Source: Phreatobacter sp.
GTDB lineage: Bacteria; Pseudomonadota; Alphaproteobacteria; Rhizobiales; Phreatobacteraceae
Reading direction: 5' to 3'
DNA length: 64,000 nt
NCBI RefSeq assembly: GCF_016793595.1
Contig: NZ_JAEULY010000019.1
Span: 1 to 64,000, forward strand
The notes under the pieces were generated by a model that did not search any database, was not told where the DNA came from, and was given only the letters and a program-made list of their open reading frames with translations. Every line of letters starts with the position of its first letter. Position 1 is the first letter of the stretch. This document shows positions 51,390 to 59,842 of the stretch, in pieces. A program made the translations under genes and the position numbers.

Positions 51390-52576
51390 GCAGCCACGCA
51401 CCGGCCGAGCAGGTCTCCGAACGTGCCCGTGTCATCGCCGCGAAGGTCGAAGCCTTCGTGCGCGACATCGTCGTGCCCTACGAGCGCGATCCCCGTCTCG
51501 GGCCCCATGGTCCGTCCGAGGATCTGGTCCGCGAGCTGAAGGACAAGGCCCGCAAGGCCGGCGTCCTGACCCCGCACATCCTCGGCGACGGCGACCATCT
51601 CACGCAGGTCGAAACGGCCTATGTGCTGATCCGTTCGGGCCTCTCGCCGCTCGGCCCCGTCGCGGTGAACACGGCCGCTCCCGACGAAGGCAACATGTAC
51701 CTTCTCGGCAAGGTCGGAAGCCCCGAGCAGAAGGAGCGCTTCCTGAAGCAGCTCGTCGAGGGCCGCTCGCGCTCGGCTTTCTTCATGACCGAACCGGCGC
51801 TGGAAGGCGGCGCGGGGTCCGACCCCTCCATGATGAAGACGACCTGCCGGCCCGACGGCAATCACTGGGTGATCAACGGCCGCAAGGCCTTCATCACCGG
51901 TGCCGAGGGCGCCAGGGTCGGCATCGTCATGGCGAAATCCGACGACGGCGCCTGCATGTTTCTCGTCGATCTGCCGGACCCCGCCATCCGCATCGAGCGG
52001 GTGCTCGGCACCATGGACTCCTCGATGCCCGGCGGCCACGCCGTTGTGGTCATCGACAACCTGCGGGTGCCGGCCGACCAGATGCTGGGGGCGAGCGGCG
52101 AGGGCTTCAAATATGCGCAGGTGCGCCTGTCGCCGGCCCGGCTCTCCCATTGCATGCGCTGGCTCGGCGCCTGCAAGCGCGCCAACGAGATCGCCACCGA
52201 TTATGCCTGCCGGCGCGAAGCCTTCGGCAAGCTTCTGGTCGACCACGAGGGCGTCGGCTTCATGCTGGCCGAGAACCTCATCGACCTGAAGCAGGCCGAA
52301 CTGATGATCGACTGGTGCGCGGGCGTGCTCGATTCGGGTTCGCTCGGCACGGCAGAGAGTTCCATGGCCAAGGTCGCGGTTTCCGAGGCGCTGATGCGCA
52401 TCGCCGACCGCTGCGTGCAGGTCATGGGCGGCATGGGCGTCTCCACCGACACCATCGTCGAACAGGTGTTCCGCGAGGTCCGCGCCTTCCGCATCTATGA
52501 CGGCCCGACCGAAGTGCACAAATGGTCGCTCGCCAAGAAGATCAAGCGCGACTGGAAACACGCCCGGCAGGCCTGA
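51386..52576 (+). CDS. Acyl-CoA dehydrogenase, ACAD10/11-like
   Basis: A 396-residue flavoprotein of the acyl-CoA dehydrogenase family. FAD and substrate motifs: FFMTEPALEGGAGSDPSMM, HWVINGRKAFITGAEGA, RREAFGKLL, and VMGGMGVSTDT. At the place of the catalytic glutamate of medium-chain enzymes (IYEG) it has IYDG, Asp372, followed by PTEVHKWSLAKK, as in the ACAD10/11 group. It introduces the alpha-beta double bond in an acyl-CoA, with electrons to ETF. It overlaps the SDR gene by four bases. Confidence 0.9.
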   Translation: MSSHAPAEQVSERARVIAAKVEAFVRDIVVPYERDPRLGPHGPSEDLVRELKDKARKAGVLTPHILGDGDHLTQVETAYVLIRSGLSPLGPVAVNTAAPDEGNMYLLGKVGSPEQKERFLKQLVEGRSRSAFFMTEPALEGGAGSDPSMMKTTCRPDGNHWVINGRKAFITGAEGARVGIVMAKSDDGACMFLVDLPDPAIRIERVLGTMDSSMPGGHAVVVIDNLRVPADQMLGASGEGFKYAQVRLSPARLSHCMRWLGACKRANEIATDYACRREAFGKLLVDHEGVGFMLAENLIDLKQAELMIDWCAGVLDSGSLGTAESSMAKVAVSEALMRIADRCVQVMGGMGVSTDTIVEQVFREVRAFRIYDGPTEVHKWSLAKKIKRDWKHARQA

Positions 52577-52605
52577 AGGCGCCGGCAGCGAGAAGGATCA
52601 CGACC

Positions 52606-53766
52606 ATGGCCGAGGCCTATATCATCGATGCCGTGCGCACTGCGGGCGGACGCCGCGGCGGCAAGCTCGCCGGCTGGCATCCCGCTGATCTCGGCGGCGA
52701 GGTGCTGAACGCCCTCGTGGATCGCACCGGCGTCGATCCGGGCGCGATCGAGGACGTCGTGGTCGGCTGCGTCACGCAGGGTGGCGAGCAGGCCTTTCAG
52801 ATCGGCCGCAACATGGTGCTGGCCTCGAAGCTGCCGCAGAGCGTGCCGGCGGTCTCCATCGACCGCCAGTGCGGCTCCTCGCAGCAGGCGATCCAGTTCG
52901 CCGCGCAGGCGGTGATGTCTGGCACGCAGGACCTGGTCATCGCGGCCGGCGTCGAGAGCATGACGCGCGCGCCGATGTTCTCGAACGTCGCGCTCTACGG
53001 CAAGGCGGGCGTCGGAACCGGCCCGGTCTCGCCGCGCATCCGCGAGCGCTTCGGTGTCAACGAGTTCAGCCAGTTCACCGGCGCCGAGATGATCGCCAAG
53101 AAGTACGGCTTCACCAAGGACGAGCTCGACCGGTTCGCGCTGGAGAGCCACCGGAAGGCCATCGCCGCGACCGAGGCCGGCGCCTTCGGGCGGGAGATCA
53201 TCCCCGTCGATGTCGACGGCGTGCCGCATATCCGCGACGAGGGCATCCGCTTCGACGCGACGCTGGAGGGCATCGGCTCGGTGAAGACGCTGGTGGAGGG
53301 CGGCTACATCACCGCCGCCAATGCCAGCCAGGTCTGCGACGGCTCGTCGGGCGTGCTCGTCGCCAGCGAAGCCGCGGTGAAGGCTCATGGCCTGAAGCCC
53401 ATCGCGCGCATCCACAACCTGACCGTCACCGCCGGCGATCCCGTCATCATGCTGGAGGAGCCGATCCCGGCAACCGAGCGCGCCCTGAAGCGCGCCGGCA
53501 TGCGCATCGAGGACATCGACCTCTACGAGGTCAACGAGGCCTTCGCGCCCGTGCCGCTTGCCTGGCTGAAGGCGACCGGCGCCGACCCGTCGCGCCTCAA
53601 CGTCAATGGCGGCGCCATTGCGCTCGGCCATCCTCTCGGCGCCTCCGGCACCAAGCTGATGGCGACGCTGGTCCATGCGCTGCGTGCGCGCGGGAAGCGC
53701 TACGGCCTCCAGACCATGTGCGAGGGTGGCGGCATCGCCAACGTCACCATCGTCGAGGCGCTCTGA
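52606..53766 (+). CDS. Acetyl-CoA acyltransferase (thiolase)
   Basis: A 386-residue thiolase. Nucleophile Cys89 in DRQCGSSQQA, the GGAIALGHPLGASG histidine motif and the second cysteine in MCEGGGIANVTI are all present, and NEAFAPVPLAWLKATG is the third conserved block. It cleaves 3-ketoacyl-CoA to acetyl- or propionyl-CoA and a shortened acyl-CoA, ending the row of beta-oxidation genes. GAAGGA lies before the ATG at 52606; an upstream frame from 52522 would overlap the previous gene. Confidence 0.93.
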   Translation: MAEAYIIDAVRTAGGRRGGKLAGWHPADLGGEVLNALVDRTGVDPGAIEDVVVGCVTQGGEQAFQIGRNMVLASKLPQSVPAVSIDRQCGSSQQAIQFAAQAVMSGTQDLVIAAGVESMTRAPMFSNVALYGKAGVGTGPVSPRIRERFGVNEFSQFTGAEMIAKKYGFTKDELDRFALESHRKAIAATEAGAFGREIIPVDVDGVPHIRDEGIRFDATLEGIGSVKTLVEGGYITAANASQVCDGSSGVLVASEAAVKAHGLKPIARIHNLTVTAGDPVIMLEEPIPATERALKRAGMRIEDIDLYEVNEAFAPVPLAWLKATGADPSRLNVNGGAIALGHPLGASGTKLMATLVHALRARGKRYGLQTMCEGGGIANVTIVEAL

Positions 53767-53774
53767 TGCCTGGC

Positions 53775-53801
53775 AGCGCCGTCCCGGCTCGGGGCGGCGC
53801 T
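53775..53801. terminator. Bidirectional hairpin after the thiolase gene
   Basis: A 12-bp stem with one G-U pair (arms AGCGCCGTCCCG and CGGGGCGGCGCT) and 3-base loop in the gap between converging genes. Its last bases overlap the stop codon of the leftward DUF2794 gene. Confidence 0.55.
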
Positions 53802-54153
53802 ACTGCACGACCTTTAGGGGCTTTTCAAGCACCGCGAGCACGCGCCTGAGTTCCGGCCCGCGCTTCATGATCAGGCCTGTGGCGCTGACGACCGAGTAGG
53901 CGCCCTGCTTGGCCTCCGGATTCTTCTCGATCCGGTAGAGCGGCACTTCCGAGGAGCGGCGGAAGATGGCGAAGACCGCCTTGGATTTCAGGAAATCGAT
54001 GGCATAGTCGCGCCATTCGCCGGCGGACACCATGCGCCCGTAGAGTTGCAGAATCTGCTGCAATTCGCGCCGATCGAAGGAGACCCTCGGAGGAGCGGCA
54101 CCGGCGTTCAGGGGAACGACGGTGCCGGCGGGACTCGTCTCGATGTCGGACAT
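53800..54153 (-). CDS. DUF2794 family protein
   Basis: A 117-residue cytoplasmic protein. The conserved core FDRRELQQILQLYGRMVSAGEWRDYAID followed by AVFAIFRRSSEVPLYRIEK, QGAYSVVSATGLIMKRG and RRVLAVL matches DUF2794, a family I know only from alphaproteobacteria. No function is known. It is a single-gene unit between converging thiolase and the next leftward gene, with 88 bases to the gene at 54242. Confidence 0.8.
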   Translation of the reverse strand: MSDIETSPAGTVVPLNAGAAPPRVSFDRRELQQILQLYGRMVSAGEWRDYAIDFLKSKAVFAIFRRSSEVPLYRIEKNPEAKQGAYSVVSATGLIMKRGPELRRVLAVLEKPLKVVQ

Positions 54154-54241
54154 GAGGCTCCTTTCGGCGCTCCGGCTCGCGTCATCTGCCGGTCATGATC
54201 GACCCATGAGCCGGGATTGGCAAGCCGGAAGCGGCAGGGCT

Positions 54242-54817
54242 TCAGACCGGCTTTGCCGTACGCTCGAACAGCGGCAGGGTCTGGTACTGCCCCTTGGCTT
54301 TGAGGATGCCTTCCTCGACCAGCTTGTCGTGGACGACCTTCGCCTTGTCGTAGGCGTAGGAGCCCGCATAGAAGGCGATCGTGCCGCCTTCCCTGGTCTG
54401 GCCGGCCAGCAGCTTCACCATCTCGTAGTCGGTCAGCCCGCCATAGGCGTCATTCGCCTCGGTGCGGAACTCGCCGACATGGAACAGCGTCACGACGTCG
54501 AACATCGGCAGCAGGCGCTTGTCGAGCTGATAGATGTCGCCGAAATAGGCCTTGTAGCCCCAGCCAAGTTCCGGATTCTCGACGATCATCGTCTCGTAGG
54601 TGCGAATCTCGCCGGGCGAGGCCGTGATGCCGAGAATGGCGTTCTTCAGACCTTTCTCGACATTGTGCAGGCCGAGAATGTGATGCCCGCCGGTGCCGAA
54701 ATGGAAGATCGCCTTGCCGGTAATGTTCTCCGCTTCGAGCCAGTCGCAGAAGTGAACGTCGCAGGGGCATTCCTTGACCCTCAGGTCCCAGAAGTGATCC
54801 CAGATATGCAGTGCCAT
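54242..54817 (-). CDS. Unknown protein with a methyltransferase-like N-terminal motif
   Basis: A 191-residue cytoplasmic protein. The pattern AIFHFGTGGHHILGLHN resembles a motif I of Rossmann-fold methyltransferases, followed by PMFDVVTLFHVGEFR, like a motif IV strand, and IAFYAGSYAYDKAKVV near the end. It may be a SAM-dependent methyltransferase relative or a catalytically dead member. N-terminal cysteines (ECPCDVHFCDW) could bind a metal. I do not recognise the family. An SbmA-like ABC gene lies 52 bases upstream in the same direction, so the two may be co-transcribed. Confidence 0.6.
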   Translation of the reverse strand: MALHIWDHFWDLRVKECPCDVHFCDWLEAENITGKAIFHFGTGGHHILGLHNVEKGLKNAILGITASPGEIRTYETMIVENPELGWGYKAYFGDIYQLDKRLLPMFDVVTLFHVGEFRTEANDAYGGLTDYEMVKLLAGQTREGGTIAFYAGSYAYDKAKVVHDKLVEEGILKAKGQYQTLPLFERTAKPV

Positions 54818-54869
54818 GGCCTTGCCTTTCGTGAAGCTCGCTTGCGCCGCGCGGCGCGGATGGGATGGA

Positions 54870-56660
54870 TCAGTGGGTGACGGGCCGCGTGCGCAGCGGC
54901 ACCGATTCGAGATGGGCGCCGCGGGCCCCGCGCTTCAGCACCAGCTTGCGGTCGTGCAGGGCGTCGAGCCCGGGCCTCAGGCCGACGCTGACCAGCGTCG
55001 AGCCGTCGAGAACCGCGGCAAGCGTCGCCATCAGGCGCGCCTCGCCCGCCTCGTCCAGCGCGCTGGTCGCGCCGTCGAGGATGACGAGGTCCGGCTTCTG
55101 CACGATCAACCGGGCAATGGCGAGGCGCTGGCGCTCGCCGTTGGACAGCGTCTGGTCCCAGCGGTCGGTCTCATCGAGCCGGTGGCTGAGATAGCCAAGC
55201 CCCGCCTCGGTGAGCGCCTCGGACAGCACGGCATCGGCCACCTCGGCACTCTGGGCCGGATAGAGCAGCGCCCCGCGCAACGTGCCGGCCGGCAGATAGG
55301 CGCGTTCCGGCACGAAGGCGATCGTGCCGCCCGCCGGCAGGGCGATAACGCCGGTGCCCCAGGGCCATAGCCCGGCCATGGCGCGAACGAGGGTCGATTT
55401 GCCCGTGCCGCTCTCGCCGGCCACGACGACCTTCTCGCCCGGCTCGATGCGTGCGGTGATCTGGTCGATGAGCACACGGCCCGTGCGGTCGGCGACGGTC
55501 AGTTCATCGAGCCGCAAGGCGCCCGAACCGGACGGCGCGAGCACCACGCCGCCGGTATGCAGCCGGTCGAAATCGCCGTCGATATCGTCGATGGCATTGG
55601 TCAGTTCGGTCACGCGCTGCATCGAGGCGTAGCACTGGGCGAGCGCCTTGAAGTTGTCGACCAGCCAGGCGATGGCCACCTGCACCTGCATGAAGGCGCC
55701 GGCGAGCTGGGTCACCTGGCCGAGCGTGAACTCGCCGGAGAGATATTTCGGCGCCGCCAGCAGCAGCGGCAGGACCGGGATGAACACGCCGTTGGAATTG
55801 GTCAGCCAGGTGATGTGGCCATGGCGGCGCACGACACCGAGCCAGCGGGTGACGAGGTCGGCATAGGTCGCGCCCAGCGCGCGCCGCTCGTCCGCCTCGC
55901 CGCGGATCAGCGCGACGCTCTCGGCGTTCTCGCGCAGCCGCGTCAGCTCGAAGCGCAGCTTCGCCTCGCCCTCGTTGCGCCGCGCCACGGCCCCCGGCAG
56001 CTTGCGGCCGATCCACAGCATCAGGCCGGAGACGCAGACGCCGTAGACGATCGCGGCCAGCACCATGTAGCCGGGGATCACGATGTCGGTGGAGCCGATA
56101 TGGAGGGTCAGGCTGCCGCCGACCATCCAGAGCACGCCGACGAAGGTCAGCGCCGAGACAATGGAGGTGACGAGGCCGATGGCGAAATCGACGATCGGCT
56201 CGGTCGCCATGCGCGTATCGTCGGCGATGCGGTATTCGGGGTTGGCCGGCTCGGTGCGCGCAAGGCCCATGCGATAGTAGCGCTGGCCGCCGATCCACCG
56301 GTCCAGCAGCGAGCCGATCAGCCATTCGCGCCAGCGCACCTGCAGCGTCTCGCGCGACAGGACGATGCCGACGCCGATCGCCGCCGCGCAGAAGACAAGG
56401 CCGAGAAATGCGATCACCGCCCAGAAGACGGTGTGGCTGTCGGAATTCTCCAGCGCGTCGAAGAAGCGCCGGTTCCAGGTATTGACCGCGAAATTGATGC
56501 CGACATTGACGACGAGGCAGGCGCCGAGCGCCAGCGTCAGGAACCAGGCGCGGCGCGCGCTGGCTCCCCGCCACCAGCCTATGGCGAGCGCGAAGAAATC
56601 CCGGAAGACCTTGCGGTCCAGCCCGTCCGAGGTGGGCACGCTTGCTGCGGGAGACGACAT
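54870..56660 (-). CDS. SbmA/BacA- or ABCD-like ABC transporter (permease-ATPase fusion, altered Walker B)
   Basis: A 596-residue half-transporter. The membrane part (about 1-360) has six helices and the EYRIADDTRMATEPIVDF-type EAA region of the ABC_membrane_2 group (YddA, Rv1819c). The ATPase part has Walker A GESGTGKST, signature LSNGERQRLAIARL, and a Walker B reading LVILDGATSALDE, where the usual catalytic glutamate after Asp is glycine. BacA-like proteins take up peptides, bleomycin-like compounds or fatty-acid derivatives in rhizobia. The missing glutamate suggests slow or no ATP hydrolysis, unless another residue replaces it. Confidence 0.85.
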   Translation of the reverse strand: MSSPAASVPTSDGLDRKVFRDFFALAIGWWRGASARRAWFLTLALGACLVVNVGINFAVNTWNRRFFDALENSDSHTVFWAVIAFLGLVFCAAAIGVGIVLSRETLQVRWREWLIGSLLDRWIGGQRYYRMGLARTEPANPEYRIADDTRMATEPIVDFAIGLVTSIVSALTFVGVLWMVGGSLTLHIGSTDIVIPGYMVLAAIVYGVCVSGLMLWIGRKLPGAVARRNEGEAKLRFELTRLRENAESVALIRGEADERRALGATYADLVTRWLGVVRRHGHITWLTNSNGVFIPVLPLLLAAPKYLSGEFTLGQVTQLAGAFMQVQVAIAWLVDNFKALAQCYASMQRVTELTNAIDDIDGDFDRLHTGGVVLAPSGSGALRLDELTVADRTGRVLIDQITARIEPGEKVVVAGESGTGKSTLVRAMAGLWPWGTGVIALPAGGTIAFVPERAYLPAGTLRGALLYPAQSAEVADAVLSEALTEAGLGYLSHRLDETDRWDQTLSNGERQRLAIARLIVQKPDLVILDGATSALDEAGEARLMATLAAVLDGSTLVSVGLRPGLDALHDRKLVLKRGARGAHLESVPLRTRPVTH

Positions 56661-56783
56661 GAACGCTGGCGGACCCGCCTGACCTCACGAAACTGTGACC
56701 GTCACCATTTCAGAAGTGCCGGCCGGGCGCAATTCGCCTCCAGTGCCGCACGCGGGCGATGAACCCAGCCTGAACCGGCCGCC

Positions 56784-57713
56784 TCAGCCGATACCGAGCA
56801 CCCTGAGCCAGATGATCGATGAGAAGACCGCCAGCAGGGTCGACAGCGCCACCGTCGTCGAGGCGATGCCGACGCCCTGCCCGTAGCGGGCGGCGAACAG
56901 ATAGGCGTTGATGCCGGCCGGCATGGCCGCGAACAGAACGACGGTGCCGGTCCAGGCCGGCGGCAGCGCGAAGACGTGGTGGGCGATGGCATAGGCGATC
57001 GCGGGGTGAACGATCAGCCTGAGAAAGGTGATCATCAGCGCCACCGGCACGTCTGCCCGGACGCCATAGGTCTTCAGCGACAGGCCGAGGGCGATCAGCG
57101 ATAGCGGGATCGTCGTGCCCGCCACCATGTCCAGCATGGTGCCGAGCGGTCCGGACGGCTTGATCCCGAGGAGCTGCGCGCCAATGCCGAAGGCCATGGC
57201 GATGATCAGCGGGTGGGTCGCAAGGCCGCGCACCAGCTTGCCGAACACGGCGCTGCCAGCCGCGCGCGTGCCCTCCAGCATCAGCGTCGCCGTGGTCATG
57301 GTGATCGGCAGGTTCACCGCCAGCAGCATGGCGATGGGAAAGGCGGCCTGCTCGCCATAGGCCTTGAGGATGATCGGGATGCCGATCAGCACCGTGTTGG
57401 CCTGCCCGGCCGCAAGCCCCGCGATGACGGCATCGCCGTGGCTGCGCTTGAACACCGTGGCCGTGAGAAGAGTGGCCGCGATCCAGATCGCCGCCATGCC
57501 GGCGTAATAGGCAATCCAGTAGCCCCACGGAAAAATCTCCGGGAAGACCGCCGACGTCAGCAGTTTCAGGATCAGCGCCGGGGCGCCAATGACGAACAGG
57601 TAGGAGGTCAGCCCCTCGTTCGCCTTCTCGCCGATCAGCCCGAGCAGCGCCGCCCCGTAGCCGAGCGCCACGAGGCCGAAGACCGGCACGACGAGGAGGA
57701 TGAGTTCGAGCAT
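56784..57713 (-). CDS. Auxin efflux carrier (AEC) family transporter
   Basis: A 309-residue membrane protein with about ten helices in two halves. Start MLELILLVVPVFGLVALGYG is typical, with SYLFVIGAPALILKLL, GQANTVLIGIPIILKAYG and SLIALGLSLKTYGV (the second-half repeat) visible. AEC proteins in bacteria export or import malonate, malate or other acids. No acid-pathway gene is next to it. The ATG at 57713 was chosen for its family-like N-terminus; the ribosome site is weak. Confidence 0.88.
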   Translation of the reverse strand: MLELILLVVPVFGLVALGYGAALLGLIGEKANEGLTSYLFVIGAPALILKLLTSAVFPEIFPWGYWIAYYAGMAAIWIAATLLTATVFKRSHGDAVIAGLAAGQANTVLIGIPIILKAYGEQAAFPIAMLLAVNLPITMTTATLMLEGTRAAGSAVFGKLVRGLATHPLIIAMAFGIGAQLLGIKPSGPLGTMLDMVAGTTIPLSLIALGLSLKTYGVRADVPVALMITFLRLIVHPAIAYAIAHHVFALPPAWTGTVVLFAAMPAGINAYLFAARYGQGVGIASTTVALSTLLAVFSSIIWLRVLGIG

Positions 57714-57786
57714 GGAATGGCGGGAATCCGGAGCGAATTCACCGGCAGTAAACCATTTCTTCGTCATTCGGCGGTAGCCATGTCGC

Positions 57787-58158
57787 ATGTCCGCCATGCC
57801 CGCAAAATCCCTGGGTTCCCCGCCGCTACGCGTGCTGGTCGCCGACGACCACGAATTCTCGCGCGAGGTGGTCGCCCGCATCGCCAGCGCCCTCGGCCAT
57901 GACGTGACCGCGGTGGATGGCGGCCATGCCGCTCTGGAGGCGGTCGCCGGGCAGGCCTTCGACGTGGCGGTTATCGACCGGCGCATGCCCGACATGGATG
58001 GCGCGGCGGTCGCGATCGCCATGAAGGCCCATCCTGGCCACCCCCGCCTCGTGGCGCTGTCGGGCGACGATCCCGCCGACATGCTGCCCGGTCTGTTCGA
58101 CGTCGTGCTGCAGAAGCCGGTCGAGGCCGCCGTGCTTGCGAGGGCCCTGGCGGGCTGA
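57787..58158 (+). CDS. Single-domain response regulator (receiver only)
   Basis: A 123-residue CheY-like receiver with no output domain. Acidic pair Asp20-Asp21, phosphoacceptor Asp64 in VIDRRMPDMDG, and the conserved lysine Lys110 in LQKPVEA are present; the Thr/Ser position is ALSGDD. It probably works in a phosphorelay or by protein contact. No kinase gene is adjacent. It is divergent from the AEC transporter gene with a 73-bp gap. Confidence 0.88.
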   Translation: MSAMPAKSLGSPPLRVLVADDHEFSREVVARIASALGHDVTAVDGGHAALEAVAGQAFDVAVIDRRMPDMDGAAVAIAMKAHPGHPRLVALSGDDPADMLPGLFDVVLQKPVEAAVLARALAG

Positions 58159-58276
58159 GCCTGCAAGACGTGACGGTTGTGCAACGCACACCTGCCAGTT
58201 GTTCAGGCATCTTTAACCAAGCCTGCCTCTTGATCACACTCAGGGTAGATTCACATTCTCCCGGGTGACTCGATCC

Positions 58277-59050
58277 ATGACCGCGCGTTCTCTGGTACGC
58301 CCAGATTCAAGGATTTCCGGCACGGTCCGGCGCCGTTCCGCCGCGTGCGCCGTCCGACCCACCGACATCCTCGTCGTTCTCCATCAGGAGCATTCGACTC
58401 CCGGCCGCGTCGGCCGCCTGCTGCAGGAACGCGGCTTCCGGCTCGACATCCGCCGCCCCCGCTTCGGCGACCCGCTGCCGACCGACACGACCCACTTCGC
58501 CGGCGCGGTGATCTTCGGCGGCCCGATGAGCGCCAACGATCCCGACGATTTCGTCAAGGCGGAGACCGACTGGATCGGCCTAGCGCTGAAGGACGAGCTG
58601 CCCTTTCTCGGCATCTGCCTCGGCGCGCAGATGCTGGCGCGGCACCTTGGCGGGAAGGTCTATTTTCACCCGCAGGGCCATGTCGAGGTCGGCTATTACC
58701 CGCTCTACCCGACCGAAGCCGCCCTCAGTGAGCTGCCCTGGCCGGATCATGTCTATCAGTGGCACCGCGAGGGATTCGACGTGCCGGCCGGCGCCGAACT
58801 GCTGGCGACCGGTGACTGTTTCAGCAATCAGGCGATCCGTGTCGGGCGGGCGGCCTACGGCATCCAGTTCCACCCGGAAGTGACGCACTGGATGATGAAC
58901 CGCTGGACCACGCGCGCGCACGAGCGCATGGCCTCGCCCAATGCCCGCTCCAGGCAGGAGCATTTCGACGGCCGGCTCATGCACGATCCGGCGGTGCGCG
59001 TCTGGCTCGACTCGTTCCTCGATCACTGGACCAGCCTGAAAGTCGCGTAA
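58277..59050 (+). CDS. Class I glutamine amidotransferase-like protein
   Basis: A 257-residue protein. The GATase1 triad is visible: nucleophile Cys in FLGICLGAQML, and His-Pro-Glu in GIQFHPEVTHW. IFGGPMSANDPDDFVKAE marks the oxyanion loop. It belongs to the stand-alone GMP-synthase-like group, which may release ammonia for an unknown partner or hydrolyse gamma-glutamyl compounds. An N-terminal Arg/Ser-rich stretch (about 1-28) precedes the domain, so a later start is possible; ATG 58277 was taken over GTG 58265. Confidence 0.8.
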   Translation: MTARSLVRPDSRISGTVRRRSAACAVRPTDILVVLHQEHSTPGRVGRLLQERGFRLDIRRPRFGDPLPTDTTHFAGAVIFGGPMSANDPDDFVKAETDWIGLALKDELPFLGICLGAQMLARHLGGKVYFHPQGHVEVGYYPLYPTEAALSELPWPDHVYQWHREGFDVPAGAELLATGDCFSNQAIRVGRAAYGIQFHPEVTHWMMNRWTTRAHERMASPNARSRQEHFDGRLMHDPAVRVWLDSFLDHWTSLKVA

Positions 59051-59254
59051 GCGCCGCTTGTTGCTGGCGTCATGGTGATGACATCGCGTTTGGCGAGCGT
59101 CACACTGGAAGGGAGGTCCTCGGCGATTCGCTTGGAACAGCGGTGCTGACGGCGAGCCCGTTCCGGCCCCGGCCCGCACGCTCAGGCGACATCTCCCGGA
59201 CCCGCCCGCACGAGGCCCGTTCTGGCCTCGGCGCCGCATGGCAGGGAGGTCGGC

Positions 59255-59794
59255 ATGCCCCGCATCTTCACCGGTCTGGAAGTTCCCGAGACCATGGCGG
59301 ACGACCTCAGCAAGCTGCGCGGCGGCCTGATGAGTGCCCGCTGGATCGAGCCCGAGGACTATCACCTGACCCTGCGCTTCATCGGCGATGTCGACGAGCG
59401 CACCGCCAATGAGATTGCCGACCTGCTCTACGCCGTGAAGAAGCGCTCCATCGAGGTGACGCTGACCGGCCTCGGCGCCTTCGGCGGCGATCGGCCCCGT
59501 TCGCTCTACGTATCGGTGAAACAGACCCAGCCGCTGCTGGAATTGCAGGCCGAGCACGAGCGCATCATGCGGCGCGTCGGCTTGTCGCCGGAAACGCGCA
59601 AATTCGTGCCCCATGTGACGCTTGCGCGGCTCGGTCGCGACGCGACCGCACGCACGGTGGCAGACTGGCTGGCGCTGCGCGGCCTGTTCCTCAGCCGCAC
59701 GTTCATCGTGCCGAGCTTCGTTCTGTTCTCGTCGAAGGAATCGGTCGGCGGCGGTCCCTATCTCGTCGAGGAGACCTATCCGCTGGCGGCGTGA
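59255..59794 (+). CDS. thpR: RNA 2',3'-cyclic phosphodiesterase
   Basis: A 179-residue protein of the 2H phosphoesterase family. Both catalytic HxTL motifs are present (His37 in HLTL and His120 in HVTL), and the N-terminus PRIFTGLEVPE is typical of ThpR/LigT. It opens cyclic phosphates at RNA ends and has reversible 2'-5' ligase activity in vitro. GGGAGG lies before the ATG. The 204-bp gap upstream shows no other gene. Confidence 0.92.
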   Translation: MPRIFTGLEVPETMADDLSKLRGGLMSARWIEPEDYHLTLRFIGDVDERTANEIADLLYAVKKRSIEVTLTGLGAFGGDRPRSLYVSVKQTQPLLELQAEHERIMRRVGLSPETRKFVPHVTLARLGRDATARTVADWLALRGLFLSRTFIVPSFVLFSSKESVGGGPYLVEETYPLAA

Positions 59795-59842
59795 GCGAAG
59801 CCACGCGCCCGCGCGGCCTGCCTATCGTGCTGCGACGACCGC

